From contig CAZTSX010000020.1 in the NCBI GenBank assembly GCA_964616825.1, positions 1-40,981 of the forward strand: a DNA stretch of 40,981 nucleotides, in the 5' to 3' direction. The notes beneath the pieces were generated by a model that saw only the letters and a program-made list of their open reading frames with translations, had not been told where the DNA came from and did not search any database. This stretch comes from QYOJ01 sp964616825 (GTDB lineage Bacteria; Bacteroidota; Bacteroidia; Bacteroidales; FEN-979). This document shows positions 1 through 7,629 of this stretch, in pieces (the first letter of the stretch is position 1; each line of letters opens with the position of its first letter). Both the position numbers and the translations under genes were made by a program.

Positions 1-1
1 G

Positions 2-142
2 GATATGCAAAAGATTTATGGGAAGTATGAGGGGGTAAATGTAGCTTAACCAGAAATTAGAGAAATTTTAAATGTTTGGTCATTCAGCAAAGATGGAAAA
101 ATACATGATAACGACATGGATGACAAAGATTTAAGAAAATAG
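2..142 (+). pseudogene. Possible 3' remnant of a gene, unidentified
   Basis: One frame is open from the window edge to a TAG at 140-142 except for a TAA at 47-49. The peptide after that stop (PEIREILNVWSFSKDGK..., ending DMDDKDLRK) is rich in charged residues and looks like protein sequence. Either a real gene ends at 47-49 and this is chance, or an older C-terminus was cut by a stop. No family is recognised. Confidence 0.2.
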
Positions 143-204
143 ATTTGCACATACTTTCCAAAGGCACAAATAATACTTTCATCCTCCCATTCTTCTCATC
201 CTCA

Positions 205-498
205 TCACTCTCCTTTCATCCAGTTTCCGATCCATGCACACATACTGTGGGCATCGATGAAGTTATTGACTGTAAACATGGGATGATTCACGTATTTGCC
301 CATTGCATTCTCCACCGCCAACCCGTGCCATCAGCAGGGCAACCACAAAACAGCCAAATTTTCCCAAGGAGATCCCTGCCTCCCGGCACCGGCTGGCTTG
401 TAAACCTCCACCAAAACCCCAGCCTCCACGGGGGCCGCCTTGCTGCTCGTCCCTCGCAGCTTCACCCGCCCCCACCTATGGGTCCGTACGGTGTCAAC
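205..498 (-). pseudogene. Coding-like remnant with an in-frame stop, unidentified
   Basis: On the minus strand one frame runs 97 codons from GTT at 498 to a TGA at 205-207, interrupted only by a TGA at 331-333. It has no ATG near its upstream end, and a TAG lies just upstream. The translation looks like protein: VDTVRTHRWGRVKLRGTSSK, then VLVEVYKPAGAGRQGSPWEN, then after the stop MGKYVNHPMFTVNNFIDAH. The VEVYKP...LAVLWL pattern vaguely recalls the C-terminal part of some DDE transposases, but this is weak. The stretch about 300-490 is clearly richer in G+C than the AT-rich DNA on both sides, which suggests acquired DNA. Most likely a decayed gene fragment. Confidence 0.35.
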
Positions 499-584
499 AA
501 AAAACTAGAATAAATAAGAAGGAAAGCCTTAATAATAATAGTGTAATCGATAGTATTATTAGTCGTAAATCGATTGTTTTTCAG

Positions 585-592
585 TATCTTTG
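585..592 (+). promoter_or_regulatory. Candidate -7 box for the Fic gene
   Basis: TATCTTTG matches the Bacteroidota -7 consensus TAnnTTTG exactly. No clear -33 element at the usual spacing was found. It would start transcription near 599, so translation cannot begin at the upstream in-frame TTG at 574. Confidence 0.45.
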
Positions 593-600
593 CATGTGGA

Positions 601-660
601 CCTAATTTGCGTGCAACATGCAGGCCTAATTTTCGTACGACATGCAAGCCTAATTTAAGC
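601..660. repeat. 24-nt direct repeat array, 2.5 copies, candidate operator
   Basis: Copies at 601-624 and 625-648 share CCTAATTT, a GT-containing middle and CATGCA; a partial third copy (CCTAATTT) is at 649-660. The second copy contains the perfect palindrome TCGTACGA. The array lies between the -7 box and the ribosome binding site of the Fic gene, in the expected 5' untranslated region. Inference: an operator for the N-terminal winged-helix part of the Fic protein. AbiEi antitoxins are known to autoregulate through 23-bp repeats. Confidence 0.5.
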
Positions 661-684
661 AGTAGAAATAAGGAGAAAATCTAT

Positions 685-2241
685 ATGGCAACACCAGGGG
701 AAAAACTCGCAGCATCACTTGAAGTACTTAGGGAATTGCAGACCAGGAACGGCAATATAGCGATAAAATCTTCAGAAATAAATAGAACGCATAGAGAACG
801 ACTTAGCAAGAATGGGTTTTTGAAGGAAGTAACAAATGGATGGTATATATCAACGAATCCTAATGAGCAGGTGGGTGACAGTACTTCTTGGTACACTTCG
901 TATTGGCAATTCTGTTCAAGGTATCTAGAGGATAAGTATGGTGAAGATTATTGTGTTTCAGCCGAACAATCTTTATTGATACATTCTGGCAACAACACAG
1001 TCCCTAATCAATTAATTATTCGGGCACCTAGAGCACCGAATTCAAACATGAAACTTCTCTACAACACGTCCCTTTTCGGAATGAAGTCGCCACTCCCAAA
1101 TACTGCCGATACTACAATAATAAATGGTATTCGTATGATGACTTTACCATCAGCGCTTATACACTGTTCTCACATGATGTTCAAGAAAAATGCTACCGAC
1201 ATGAGAACAGCCTTATCCCAAGTTAAGCATTCATCTGAAATTCTGAGGCAGCTTTTAGATGGTTCTCATACAGTCATTGCTGGAAGATTAGCAGGAGCAT
1301 TTAGAAATATAGGTAAAAGTCAAATAGCTGATGATATTATTAATACGATGAAATCAGCGGATTTTAAAATTCGTGAAGATGATCCATTTATAATTAACCC
1401 ACCTAATAAACTTACCGAAGTATTTCGGTCTCCTTATGTGAATAGGATTGAGTTGATGTGGCATAGCATGCGAGAGATCGTGGTGAAACATTTTCCTGAG
1501 GAAACTGGCTTACACTCTGATCCGGAAAAATATCTTAAATCGATAGATGAAATATATGCCACAGATGCCTACCATTCACTTTCAATTGAGCGATATACTG
1601 TATCTGCCGAGCTTATCGAAAAGGTGAAAGGCGGTAAATGGGACTTGGAAAGAAATGAAGAAGACAGAGAACAACGCAATGCGATAGCAGCAAGAGGTTA
1701 TTGGCAGGCTACACAATCAGTTAAGGAAAGTATCAAAAGAATTCTCCACGGGGCTAATTCAGGTTTAACTGTAAAAAAAGATCATGGGATTTGGTACCGG
1801 GAATTATTTGCCCCAGGTATAATTTCCGGATTATTAAAAACTTCTGACTTAGCCGGCTATAGGACTAATCAAGTGTATATTTCCCAATCGAGGCATGTAC
1901 CCATGAATAAGGATGCTGTTCGAGACGTAATGCCAATTTTATTTGAATTATTAGAAACAGAGGTCCACCCAGGAGTTCGTGCTGTTCTTGGACATTTTAT
2001 ATTTGTTTATATTCATCCTTATATGGATGGGAACGGAAGAATAGCAAGGTTTCTTATGAATGTGATGCTTGCATCTGGAGGTTACCCTTGGACAGTTATA
2101 CCTGTGGAGGAGCGTGATACTTATATGAGTTCTATTGAGAAAGCAAGTACAGATGGATATATTGAGCCATTTGTGGAATTTATATCTTACTTGGTTAAAG
2201 AGAGTATAAATGGGACTCCTGTTGCGAAATTGAAAGACTGA
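685..2241 (+). CDS. Fic-family AMPylase with AbiEi-like N-terminal domain
   Basis: Predicted 518-residue cytoplasmic protein. The C-terminal half has the complete Fic active-site motif HPYMDGNGRIAR (H444, G/N/R loop), typical of enzymes that transfer AMP from ATP to hydroxyl groups on target proteins. About 145 residues before it, SLSIER (S298-E302) resembles the inhibitory helix motif (S/T)xxxE(G/N), with R in place of G/N. Residues 1 to about 190 look like an AbiEi-type winged helix plus core: LSKNGFLKEVTNGWYI, SAEQSLLIHSG and a TLPSALIH segment. The start at 685 is chosen because TAAGGAG precedes it at 669-675; the frame is open upstream to a TTG at 574, which lies before the probable transcription start. 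No separate antitoxin gene is seen nearby. Fic identity is firm; the N-terminal assignment is by pattern only. Confidence 0.85.
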   Translation: MATPGEKLAASLEVLRELQTRNGNIAIKSSEINRTHRERLSKNGFLKEVTNGWYISTNPNEQVGDSTSWYTSYWQFCSRYLEDKYGEDYCVSAEQSLLIHSGNNTVPNQLIIRAPRAPNSNMKLLYNTSLFGMKSPLPNTADTTIINGIRMMTLPSALIHCSHMMFKKNATDMRTALSQVKHSSEILRQLLDGSHTVIAGRLAGAFRNIGKSQIADDIINTMKSADFKIREDDPFIINPPNKLTEVFRSPYVNRIELMWHSMREIVVKHFPEETGLHSDPEKYLKSIDEIYATDAYHSLSIERYTVSAELIEKVKGGKWDLERNEEDREQRNAIAARGYWQATQSVKESIKRILHGANSGLTVKKDHGIWYRELFAPGIISGLLKTSDLAGYRTNQVYISQSRHVPMNKDAVRDVMPILFELLETEVHPGVRAVLGHFIFVYIHPYMDGNGRIARFLMNVMLASGGYPWTVIPVEERDTYMSSIEKASTDGYIEPFVEFISYLVKESINGTPVAKLKD

Positions 2242-2733
2242 TAAGGAAATCCGACATCAAATTTCAATTCCTTATTCCCTCATCCGTATTAAACCGTATT
2301 TTACGGTATACTGGTGTTCAACCCTCACAATGCAAATTTCCTATTCGTAATCCCTCATATTCTTGTCGTATTCACGATGATCTCCTAAAGTTGGTGAAAA
2401 GCTCGTAATTATCAGACTTTTCATTTCCAGCCTACTTTTCTTCTGGGTATCGGTGAATGCAATCCGCTATCGTTGTGCCTGGCATTTTCTGTTTGACGAT
2501 CCCCATTAAAGGGATCATGATTGAAAGGAATAATCCATGTTTTTTTTCCGTGAAAGAATAACACGGTATCAGGTATCTGGCATAAAGATTACCGTCAACC
2601 TCACATATTCATTTTTTCATATTTTTGACAACCCACAGGAATATTCGGACACATTTATATGTTCTAAGTTCAACTAATAAGTGCAAAAGAGTGTAAAAGG
2701 AAAAGGGAAAGCGAGCTAAATAAAAAAGCAGTT
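2242..2733. other. Intergenic stretch without a convincing gene
   Basis: About 490 nt between the Fic and VOC genes. It holds a small hairpin at 2293-2307 (ACCGTA, 3-nt loop, TACGGT) with no T-run, so it is a poor terminator. A minus-strand frame through about 2440-2600 (ending HRYPEEK) is mildly protein-like but has no start or recognisable family. No clear promoter for the VOC gene was found. Confidence 0.4.
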
Positions 2734-3159
2734 ATGAATGACACAACCCCAAAAGTAACGGGTATTGGAGGAATTTTCTTTTTTTCAAATAATCCAAACG
2801 AAACAAAAGAATGGTATGGTAAAAACCTGGGACTTGAAATTAATGATTATGGTTCGAGTTTTGAATTTAGAAACGCCAACAGACCTGACGAGATTAATTA
2901 TCTCCAATGGAGCCCTTTCAAAAAAGGTAGTGAATATTTTGCCCCGTCTAAAAAGGAGTTTATGATTAACTACCGTGTTCAAAATATTGAAGAACTTGTA
3001 ACAAAGTTCAAAGAAAATGATGTGACCGTAGTTGATGAAATTGAGACCTTTGAATATGGAAAGTTTGTTCACATTATGGATCCTGAAGGAAACAAGATAG
3101 AACTTTGGGAACCCATTGATAGTGTATTTACAAAAATGGGTGGAAAGACAACCAAGTAA
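2734..3159 (+). CDS. VOC-family protein (glyoxalase/bleomycin-resistance fold)
   Basis: 141 residues, normal for a one-domain VOC protein. The N-terminus IGGIFFFSNNPNETKEWYGKNLGLE is the usual first beta-alpha unit. The C-terminus FVHIMDPEGNKIELWEP is the canonical last strand, where the glutamate (ELWE) normally ligands a metal. VOC proteins are isomerases, dioxygenases, glyoxalases or drug-binding proteins, and the substrate cannot be read here. It stands alone: upstream is a 490-nt gap and downstream a 150-nt gap. The start is the first ATG that gives a full domain. Confidence 0.85.
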   Translation: MNDTTPKVTGIGGIFFFSNNPNETKEWYGKNLGLEINDYGSSFEFRNANRPDEINYLQWSPFKKGSEYFAPSKKEFMINYRVQNIEELVTKFKENDVTVVDEIETFEYGKFVHIMDPEGNKIELWEPIDSVFTKMGGKTTK

Positions 3160-3318
3160 ACAATAAATTTTCCTCCAAATCCCTTGAAAACCACTCATTA
3201 AAATCACATCTTTCCTGGTAAACATTTTGCTGATGATTTACACAGCTGAAAATTAAGTAAATGTAAATTAGTGTAAAAATATTTTATACAAAAAGTTGTG
3301 TATATACAATAAATGTAT

Positions 3319-3326
3319 TATATTTG
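3319..3326 (+). promoter_or_regulatory. -7 box directly before the XRE gene
   Basis: TATATTTG at 3319-3326, with TTG of a possible -33 element at 3296-3298 (20 nt apart), fits the Bacteroidota promoter. Only 4 nt separate the box from the ATG at 3331, so the transcript would start at or very near the start codon. Confidence 0.5.
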
Positions 3327-3330
3327 CAGC

Positions 3331-3594
3331 ATGAGATCAAGAAAAATATACAACAGGGTAGCTATTTTGAGGCAGGAAAAAGTCATGTCGAGAAAAGAAC
3401 TTGCAGAGAAAATCGGGGTAAACTTTCAAACAGTCGGATATTTAGAGCGGGAAGAGTACAATCCGAGTTTGGACCTTGCATTTAGAATAAGTGAGAATTT
3501 TGGTTTGCCGATTGAGCTTATCTTTTCGACCGAACCGTTAAAACCTCTGATTGAAGAAATCATCCAGCTTAAAACTAAATTAGGAGAACCATAA
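3331..3594 (+). CDS. Small XRE/Cro-type transcriptional regulator
   Basis: 87 residues. The helix-turn-helix covers about residues 7-60: VAILRQEKVMSRKELAEKIG then VNFQTVGYLEREEYNPSLDLA, followed by FGLPIELIF. This is the compact YozG-like type that normally binds its own promoter. The in-frame ATG at 3331 is preferred over 3313 because the family begins just before the first helix and the -7 box overlaps the longer start. The next gene starts 1 nt after the stop, so the two are co-transcribed. Regulators of this type are commonly paired with a small membrane protein, as here. Confidence 0.85.
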   Translation: MRSRKIYNRVAILRQEKVMSRKELAEKIGVNFQTVGYLEREEYNPSLDLAFRISENFGLPIELIFSTEPLKPLIEEIIQLKTKLGEP

Positions 3595-3595
3595 A

Positions 3596-4024
3596 ATGAA
3601 CAAGAAGAAATCAATGTCAAAGCAAACCAGAAGATTTTGGGTAATTATTAATTACCTGAGTATTATTTTCATTCTAAGCTTTTTTTATACCGGTAACTAT
3701 TTTAACTGGACTGTCTTAGTCCTTATTGGTGAAGCAGCCTCACTTTTACTGTTTATCGTTTCTTTTATAAAGGGCTTTATCAAAACACACCTGTGGAGGA
3801 TGTCTCATGCCTCCACAAAAAATCTTGATGAAAGACAATTACAGGTTTTGTTGAATTCTCTGAAATACTCTTACAGCATTTTTACTATTGTCACCCTGAT
3901 AGTTATCTACGGTTTTGCTGTTGCTGAACTGGGTCCGATTGATGTGGTTATGGCTGGTTGTTTGCTATACATCGCACATACACTGCCGGCAGCAATTATA
4001 GGTTGGAAAGAAAGATCGATTTAA
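3596..4024 (+). CDS. Four-helix membrane protein paired with XRE regulator
   Basis: 142 residues with four likely membrane segments at about residues 12-32, 38-62, 90-112 and 116-136. Between helices 2 and 3 is a soluble segment with NLDERQLQVLLNSLKYSYSI. The LDERQ motif before helix 3 is typical of DUF2178-like proteins encoded next to small XRE regulators. Function is not established; the pair may act as a membrane sensor and repressor. It starts 1 nt after the XRE stop, and an array of 7-nt repeats begins 5 nt after its own stop. Confidence 0.75.
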   Translation: MNKKKSMSKQTRRFWVIINYLSIIFILSFFYTGNYFNWTVLVLIGEAASLLLFIVSFIKGFIKTHLWRMSHASTKNLDERQLQVLLNSLKYSYSIFTIVTLIVIYGFAVAELGPIDVVMAGCLLYIAHTLPAAIIGWKERSI

Positions 4025-4028
4025 ATCC

Positions 4029-4098
4029 GGCATTCGGCATCCGGCATCCGGCATAAAGCATCGAGCACCGAGCATCGAGCACCGAGCATCGAGCATCA
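4029..4098. repeat. Tandem heptamer array, ten units
   Basis: Ten consecutive 7-nt units in register: GGCATTC, GGCATCC twice, GGCATAA, then AGCATCG alternating with AGCACCG, ending AGCATCA. The array starts 5 nt after the stop of the membrane protein gene. No protein or RNA function is evident; it belongs to a class of 7/8-nt arrays found at several places in this window. Confidence 0.9.
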
Positions 4099-4260
4099 TC
4101 ATTGACACGGGAACGACCATGAAAAACGTGATCTCTGACCTAAAACAGTGTGACGAATATCAAGTTAACAGAAGAAAGTGTATCTCAAATCCGCTTTTGC
4201 ACTAAATATATATATATGTATTTAGGTTTATAAATTGTTTTTTATAGTTTTACGGCAGCT

Positions 4261-4268
4261 TACATTTG
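4261..4268 (+). promoter_or_regulatory. -7 box of the ArsR-type gene
   Basis: TACATTTG, an exact TAnnTTTG match, lies 13 nt before the ATG. A TTG at 4235-4237 is a possible -33 element, but the spacing (23 nt) is long. An alternating AT run lies just upstream at about 4206-4218. Confidence 0.45.
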
Positions 4269-4281
4269 TTATTAATTAACT

Positions 4282-4581
4282 ATGAAAAAGAACGTATTAC
4301 AACGTAACAAACTGGAGACCGCCGCAAGCATACTCAGGGCGATCTCACATCCAATGAGAATTGCTATCATTGAACTGCTGACTGTTACCGAAAGGCTCTC
4401 CGTAACAGAGATATACGCAAAACTCAGCATTGAACAAGCTTCTGCTTCCCATCACCTGAATATCCTGAAGACCAATGGGATTCTTGAATCAAAGAGAGAA
4501 GGGAAGAAGGTCATGTATTCGGTGAAACAGGAGAAAGTCAAGGAGATTATCAACTCGCTGGATCGCTGCATAGAGGTATAA
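4282..4581 (+). CDS. ArsR-family winged-helix regulator
   Basis: 99 residues, the usual size. ILRAISHPMRIAIIELL is the hallmark first helix. LSVTEIYAKLSIEQASASHHLNILK is the DNA-binding helix-turn-helix, and GKKVMYSVK the wing. The metal-binding ELCVCDL motif of true ArsR/SmtB sensors is replaced by LSVTEIY without cysteines, so it probably does not sense metal through that site. It may sense redox or another ligand, and no target gene is clear. It converges on the PLP-enzyme operon, with the stops 55 nt apart. Confidence 0.85.
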   Translation: MKKNVLQRNKLETAASILRAISHPMRIAIIELLTVTERLSVTEIYAKLSIEQASASHHLNILKTNGILESKREGKKVMYSVKQEKVKEIINSLDRCIEV

Positions 4582-4636
4582 ACCAGGCATCCTCTGTATC
4601 CCAGATGTTAAATCCTTGAGTCTGGAGTTTTAAACC

Positions 4637-5818
4637 TTATACTTTCTCCAATGCCTTCTCCAGGTCGGTAATGATATCTTCCGGCTCTTCAATTCCGATA
4701 GAGAGTCTGACCAGCCCATCGGTAATGCCACCTGATACCTTTGCTTCCTCAGATAATTTGGAGTGTGTCATCGATGCCGGGTGCTGGATGAGGGTCTCAA
4801 TCCCTCCGAGCGATACAGCCAGGATACAGAATTCAAGATGATTTATTAACATGCGGCCGGCGGTTAAACCTCCTTTGAGTCCAAAGCTAATGATCGAACC
4901 AGGCCCTTTCATCTGCTTCTTGCCCAGCTCATATTGAGGATGTGATTTTAGCCCGGGATACATGACCCATTCTATTTTGGGATGTGAGTCAAGGAATTTG
5001 GCAACCTTCATCGCATTTTCCTGAGCCCGGTCGATCCGAATTCCAAGGGTTTTCACACCTCTTCGCACAAGGAATGCCTGGTGTGGGTCCATGTTGAACC
5101 CGAAATTGATCATGGTGTAATTCAGCTTGTCATAATCCTCTTTGGTCTTGGGAATCACAATACCACCCACGATGTCGGCATGGCCGTTGATAAATTTGGT
5201 CAATGAATGGAGTACAATGTCGGCTCCAAGATCCAGGGGATTTTGTAGATATGGGCTGCAGAAAGTATTGTCGACACAAACCGGAATGTTATTTTTGGAT
5301 GCGATCGTTGAAATAGCTTCAATATCGGAAATACTAATCGTTGGATTTGCCGGTGTTTCTAAGAAAATCAACTTCGTATTAGGTTGGATTGCGTTTGCTA
5401 CATTGTTAATTTCTGCCGTATCAACAAATGTGGATTCGATACCCAGTTTTACATATTTTTTTTCCAATATACCCCTCGACGGGCCATAAAGTGTGTTGTG
5501 GCAAACGATATGATCTCCAGAACCGAGGTAAGTCAGGTAGACCGTATTTACTGCGGCCATACCGGAAGAGACAGCAATTCCGTTGTAGCCATTTTCCAAC
5601 GCAGCTATCGTTGCTTCAAATTCAGCAATGGTTGGATTTCCAATACGGGTATAAATGAACCCGTCGCTCTCTCCGGCAAAGCAATCGGCGCCATGTTCAG
5701 CACTTTCAAAAGAGAATGTGGATGTCTGGTAGATTGGAGTGGTCACACTACCAAGGGGATCGCATTCCCATACTCCGTGTACAGAAGTGGAATTAAAGCC
5801 TTTTTTCGATATTTTCAT
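4637..5818 (-). CDS. Cys/Met metabolism PLP enzyme (gamma-synthase/gamma-lyase)
   Basis: 393 residues, full length for the Cys/Met-metabolism PLP family. The PLP lysine is K208 in SLTKFINGHADIVGG. The phosphate-binding SSGMAAVN, the YTRIGNPT loop and the C-terminal SLGGIETLIQHPASMTH are all present. Members are cystathionine gamma-synthase or lyase, methionine gamma-lyase, or O-acetylhomoserine enzymes. The active-site segment reads NTLYGPSR rather than the NTLYGCT of classical methionine gamma-lyase, so that activity is not assured. The start at 5818 overlaps the upstream stop as ATGA, implying translational coupling to the desulfurase-like enzyme. The in-frame start at 5836 would lie inside that gene and is less likely. 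Both enzymes handle sulfur amino acids. Confidence 0.85.
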   Translation of the reverse strand: MKISKKGFNSTSVHGVWECDPLGSVTTPIYQTSTFSFESAEHGADCFAGESDGFIYTRIGNPTIAEFEATIAALENGYNGIAVSSGMAAVNTVYLTYLGSGDHIVCHNTLYGPSRGILEKKYVKLGIESTFVDTAEINNVANAIQPNTKLIFLETPANPTISISDIEAISTIASKNNIPVCVDNTFCSPYLQNPLDLGADIVLHSLTKFINGHADIVGGIVIPKTKEDYDKLNYTMINFGFNMDPHQAFLVRRGVKTLGIRIDRAQENAMKVAKFLDSHPKIEWVMYPGLKSHPQYELGKKQMKGPGSIISFGLKGGLTAGRMLINHLEFCILAVSLGGIETLIQHPASMTHSKLSEEAKVSGGITDGLVRLSIGIEEPEDIITDLEKALEKV

Positions 5819-7284
5819 GTTGCCAGTACAAACCACTCTTTCACATCGAAAGAGGGCTTAAGTTTCGATTGGTGCTCAAATTCATTCGTGTGTTTATTGT
5901 AGAGATAATCGGCTCTCCATTTGAGATGGTTTGCCTGGATCTGTTTGATGGCATCAATGATGAACACCACCTCTTCATTGGTCATTGTTGGGTGAAAGGA
6001 TAATCTTACCCATCCCGGTTTCAGGGAGAGATCTCCATGATCGATCCTTCTGGTGATCTCCCTTGATTTTTCATAGCTCACATTTAATAAATAGTGTCCA
6101 TAGGTTCCGGCGCATGCACACCCGGCCCGTGCCTGGATGCCGAACCGGTCGCTCATCAGTCTGACAATCAGGTTATAATGTATATCCGGAAAATAAAAAG
6201 AGATGACTCCCAACCGGTCCCGGATCTGGTCAGCAAGGATGTAGAGGTTGGGGACTTTATCCAGTTCAGTAAATGCCAGTTTCACCAGTTCCTCTTCCCG
6301 TTTCTGCATCTGTATCACGCCCATCTGATCCTTCAGCTCCATACTCAGTGCCGCTTTGATCGCTTGCAGAAAGCCCGGAGTGCCTCCGTCTTCCCGAAGC
6401 TCGATGTTATCCATGTATTTATATTCTCCCCATGCATTTGTCCAATCTACAGTTCCTCCTCCCGGTTGATCGGGAACCTCATTATGATACAGGCTGGAAT
6501 TGAAGATCAAAACACCTGATGATCCCGGACCTCCTAAGAACTTATGGGGAGAGAAAAAGATGGCATCAAGCTTCTCATCCGGATCTTCAGGATGCATGTT
6601 GATCTCTTCATACGGGGCCGATGCAGCATAATCTATAAACACGAGGCCCCCATGCTTGTGCATCAGTTTAGCCATTTCGGGAACGGGTGTATGAATACCT
6701 GTTACGTTGGAACAAGCTGTGAATGAGCCGATCTTGAGCTCCCTGTCCTGGTATTTGATCAGCGCTTCTTCCAGGCGGTTAAGGTCGACCCGGAGATCAG
6801 TCCCTGGTTGGAGCACCACCACATCAGCCACTGTTTCGTACCATGAGGTGTGGTTGGAATGATGTTCCATGTGGGTAATAAACACGACAGGACGGTCATT
6901 CCCCTTAAGAGACCTGTGACCATTAATTGTAGCGTTTACCTTCAGGCCAAGAATGCGCTGAAATTTCACGATAGCGCCTGTCATGCCGGAGCCGGTCGTG
7001 AGAATAACATCGTCAGAACCGGCATTGACATGTTGTTTGATTCGTTCATGGGCATACTGGTAAGAATGCGTCATCAGCATTCCTGTTTCGCTGGTTCCGG
7101 TATGTGTGTTGCTGATGAATGGCCCTATATCACGGGATATCCTCTCCTCAATCGGTTGGTAGAGACGACCGCTTGCTATCCAGTCGGCATACACCAACTG
7201 TTGGTTCCCGTAGGGGGAACAAAAGGAAACCTGTTGACCAACGATCTGGTTACGAAATGGTTGAAAATATTTTTCAGTACTCAT
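5815..7284 (-). CDS. Class V aminotransferase, cysteine-desulfurase-like
   Basis: 489 residues. The PLP lysine is K248 in FFSPHKFLGG. The cysteine-bearing loop is QARAGCACAG (C388, C390), where NifS/SufS-type desulfurases carry the persulfide cysteine. THMEHHSNH and the TGIHTP segment match the family's PLP pocket. It would take sulfur from cysteine or a relative, giving a persulfide or sulfide and alanine. At 489 residues it is longer than housekeeping IscS/SufS (about 400); a tail of roughly 40 residues (about 445-489) follows the conserved domain. It is the first gene of a two-gene operon ending in the gamma-family PLP enzyme. It is divergent from a Crp/Fnr gene, and a perfect TGTGA-N6-TCACA site lies between them. 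Confidence 0.85.
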   Translation of the reverse strand: MSTEKYFQPFRNQIVGQQVSFCSPYGNQQLVYADWIASGRLYQPIEERISRDIGPFISNTHTGTSETGMLMTHSYQYAHERIKQHVNAGSDDVILTTGSGMTGAIVKFQRILGLKVNATINGHRSLKGNDRPVVFITHMEHHSNHTSWYETVADVVVLQPGTDLRVDLNRLEEALIKYQDRELKIGSFTACSNVTGIHTPVPEMAKLMHKHGGLVFIDYAASAPYEEINMHPEDPDEKLDAIFFSPHKFLGGPGSSGVLIFNSSLYHNEVPDQPGGGTVDWTNAWGEYKYMDNIELREDGGTPGFLQAIKAALSMELKDQMGVIQMQKREEELVKLAFTELDKVPNLYILADQIRDRLGVISFYFPDIHYNLIVRLMSDRFGIQARAGCACAGTYGHYLLNVSYEKSREITRRIDHGDLSLKPGWVRLSFHPTMTNEEVVFIIDAIKQIQANHLKWRADYLYNKHTNEFEHQSKLKPSFDVKEWFVLAT

Positions 7285-7629
7285 AAACGTTTCTCTTCAT
7301 CATGGACTGTAACACATATTCGCCTCTTTCCGATACTCGTTCTTCAGGTAATGGATAATCGCATTAGTGATCAGAATCTCTTTCGTTTCATGACATTCCA
7401 TATAATGAATATTATCTGCTACAAAATTACACAACAGGACGATTCAAAATACATTTATAAGCGTGATTATCAGCTGGTTGAATGATGTATAATGCAACAT
7501 CTATATGTGTTTATTGATACATATATTAGTGTGTGTTGTTCTTTTATAATGTGATAAATATCACATATTTGTGTCAAAATTTTTTGCATCTTTGCCGTAA
7601 GAAATCAAATCCCTTTATACAAACTATCT
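7285..7629. promoter_or_regulatory. Divergent control region with Crp/Fnr-type operator
   Basis: 345 nt between two divergent genes. A minus-strand -7-like box (TAATTTTG) lies at 7422-7429 for the desulfurase operon, implying a leader of about 130 nt. A weaker plus-strand -7 box (CATCTTTG) lies at 7587-7594. A second imperfect palindrome, ATATGT-N10-ACATAT, is at 7503-7524. No open frame here is convincing. Confidence 0.4.
7550..7565. promoter_or_regulatory. Perfect TGTGA-N6-TCACA operator
   Basis: TGTGATAAATATCACA is an exact match to the classical Crp consensus. The flanks extend the dyad to ATGTGAT-N4-ATCACAT (7549-7566). If the plus-strand start is near 7601, as the -7-like box at 7587-7594 suggests, the centre lies at about -43, close to the class II activator position. 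It can serve the downstream Crp/Fnr gene, the divergent sulfur-enzyme operon, or both. Confidence 0.7.

Noticed and set aside
145..605. Proline-rich plus-strand open frames at the left edge
   Set aside because: They are the complement of a more protein-like minus-strand frame and show no domain, promoter or ribosome site.
601..660. CRISPR array
   Set aside because: The repeats are directly adjacent with no spacers, and no cas genes are near.
574..684. N-terminal extension of the Fic protein (PNLRATC/PNFRTTC repeats)
   Set aside because: It begins with TTG upstream of the likely transcription start; a -7 box, repeats and a ribosome site point to the ATG at 685.
4029..4098. CRISPR or coding repeat
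   Set aside because: Units of 7 nt without spacers, and no open frame of the right kind covers them.
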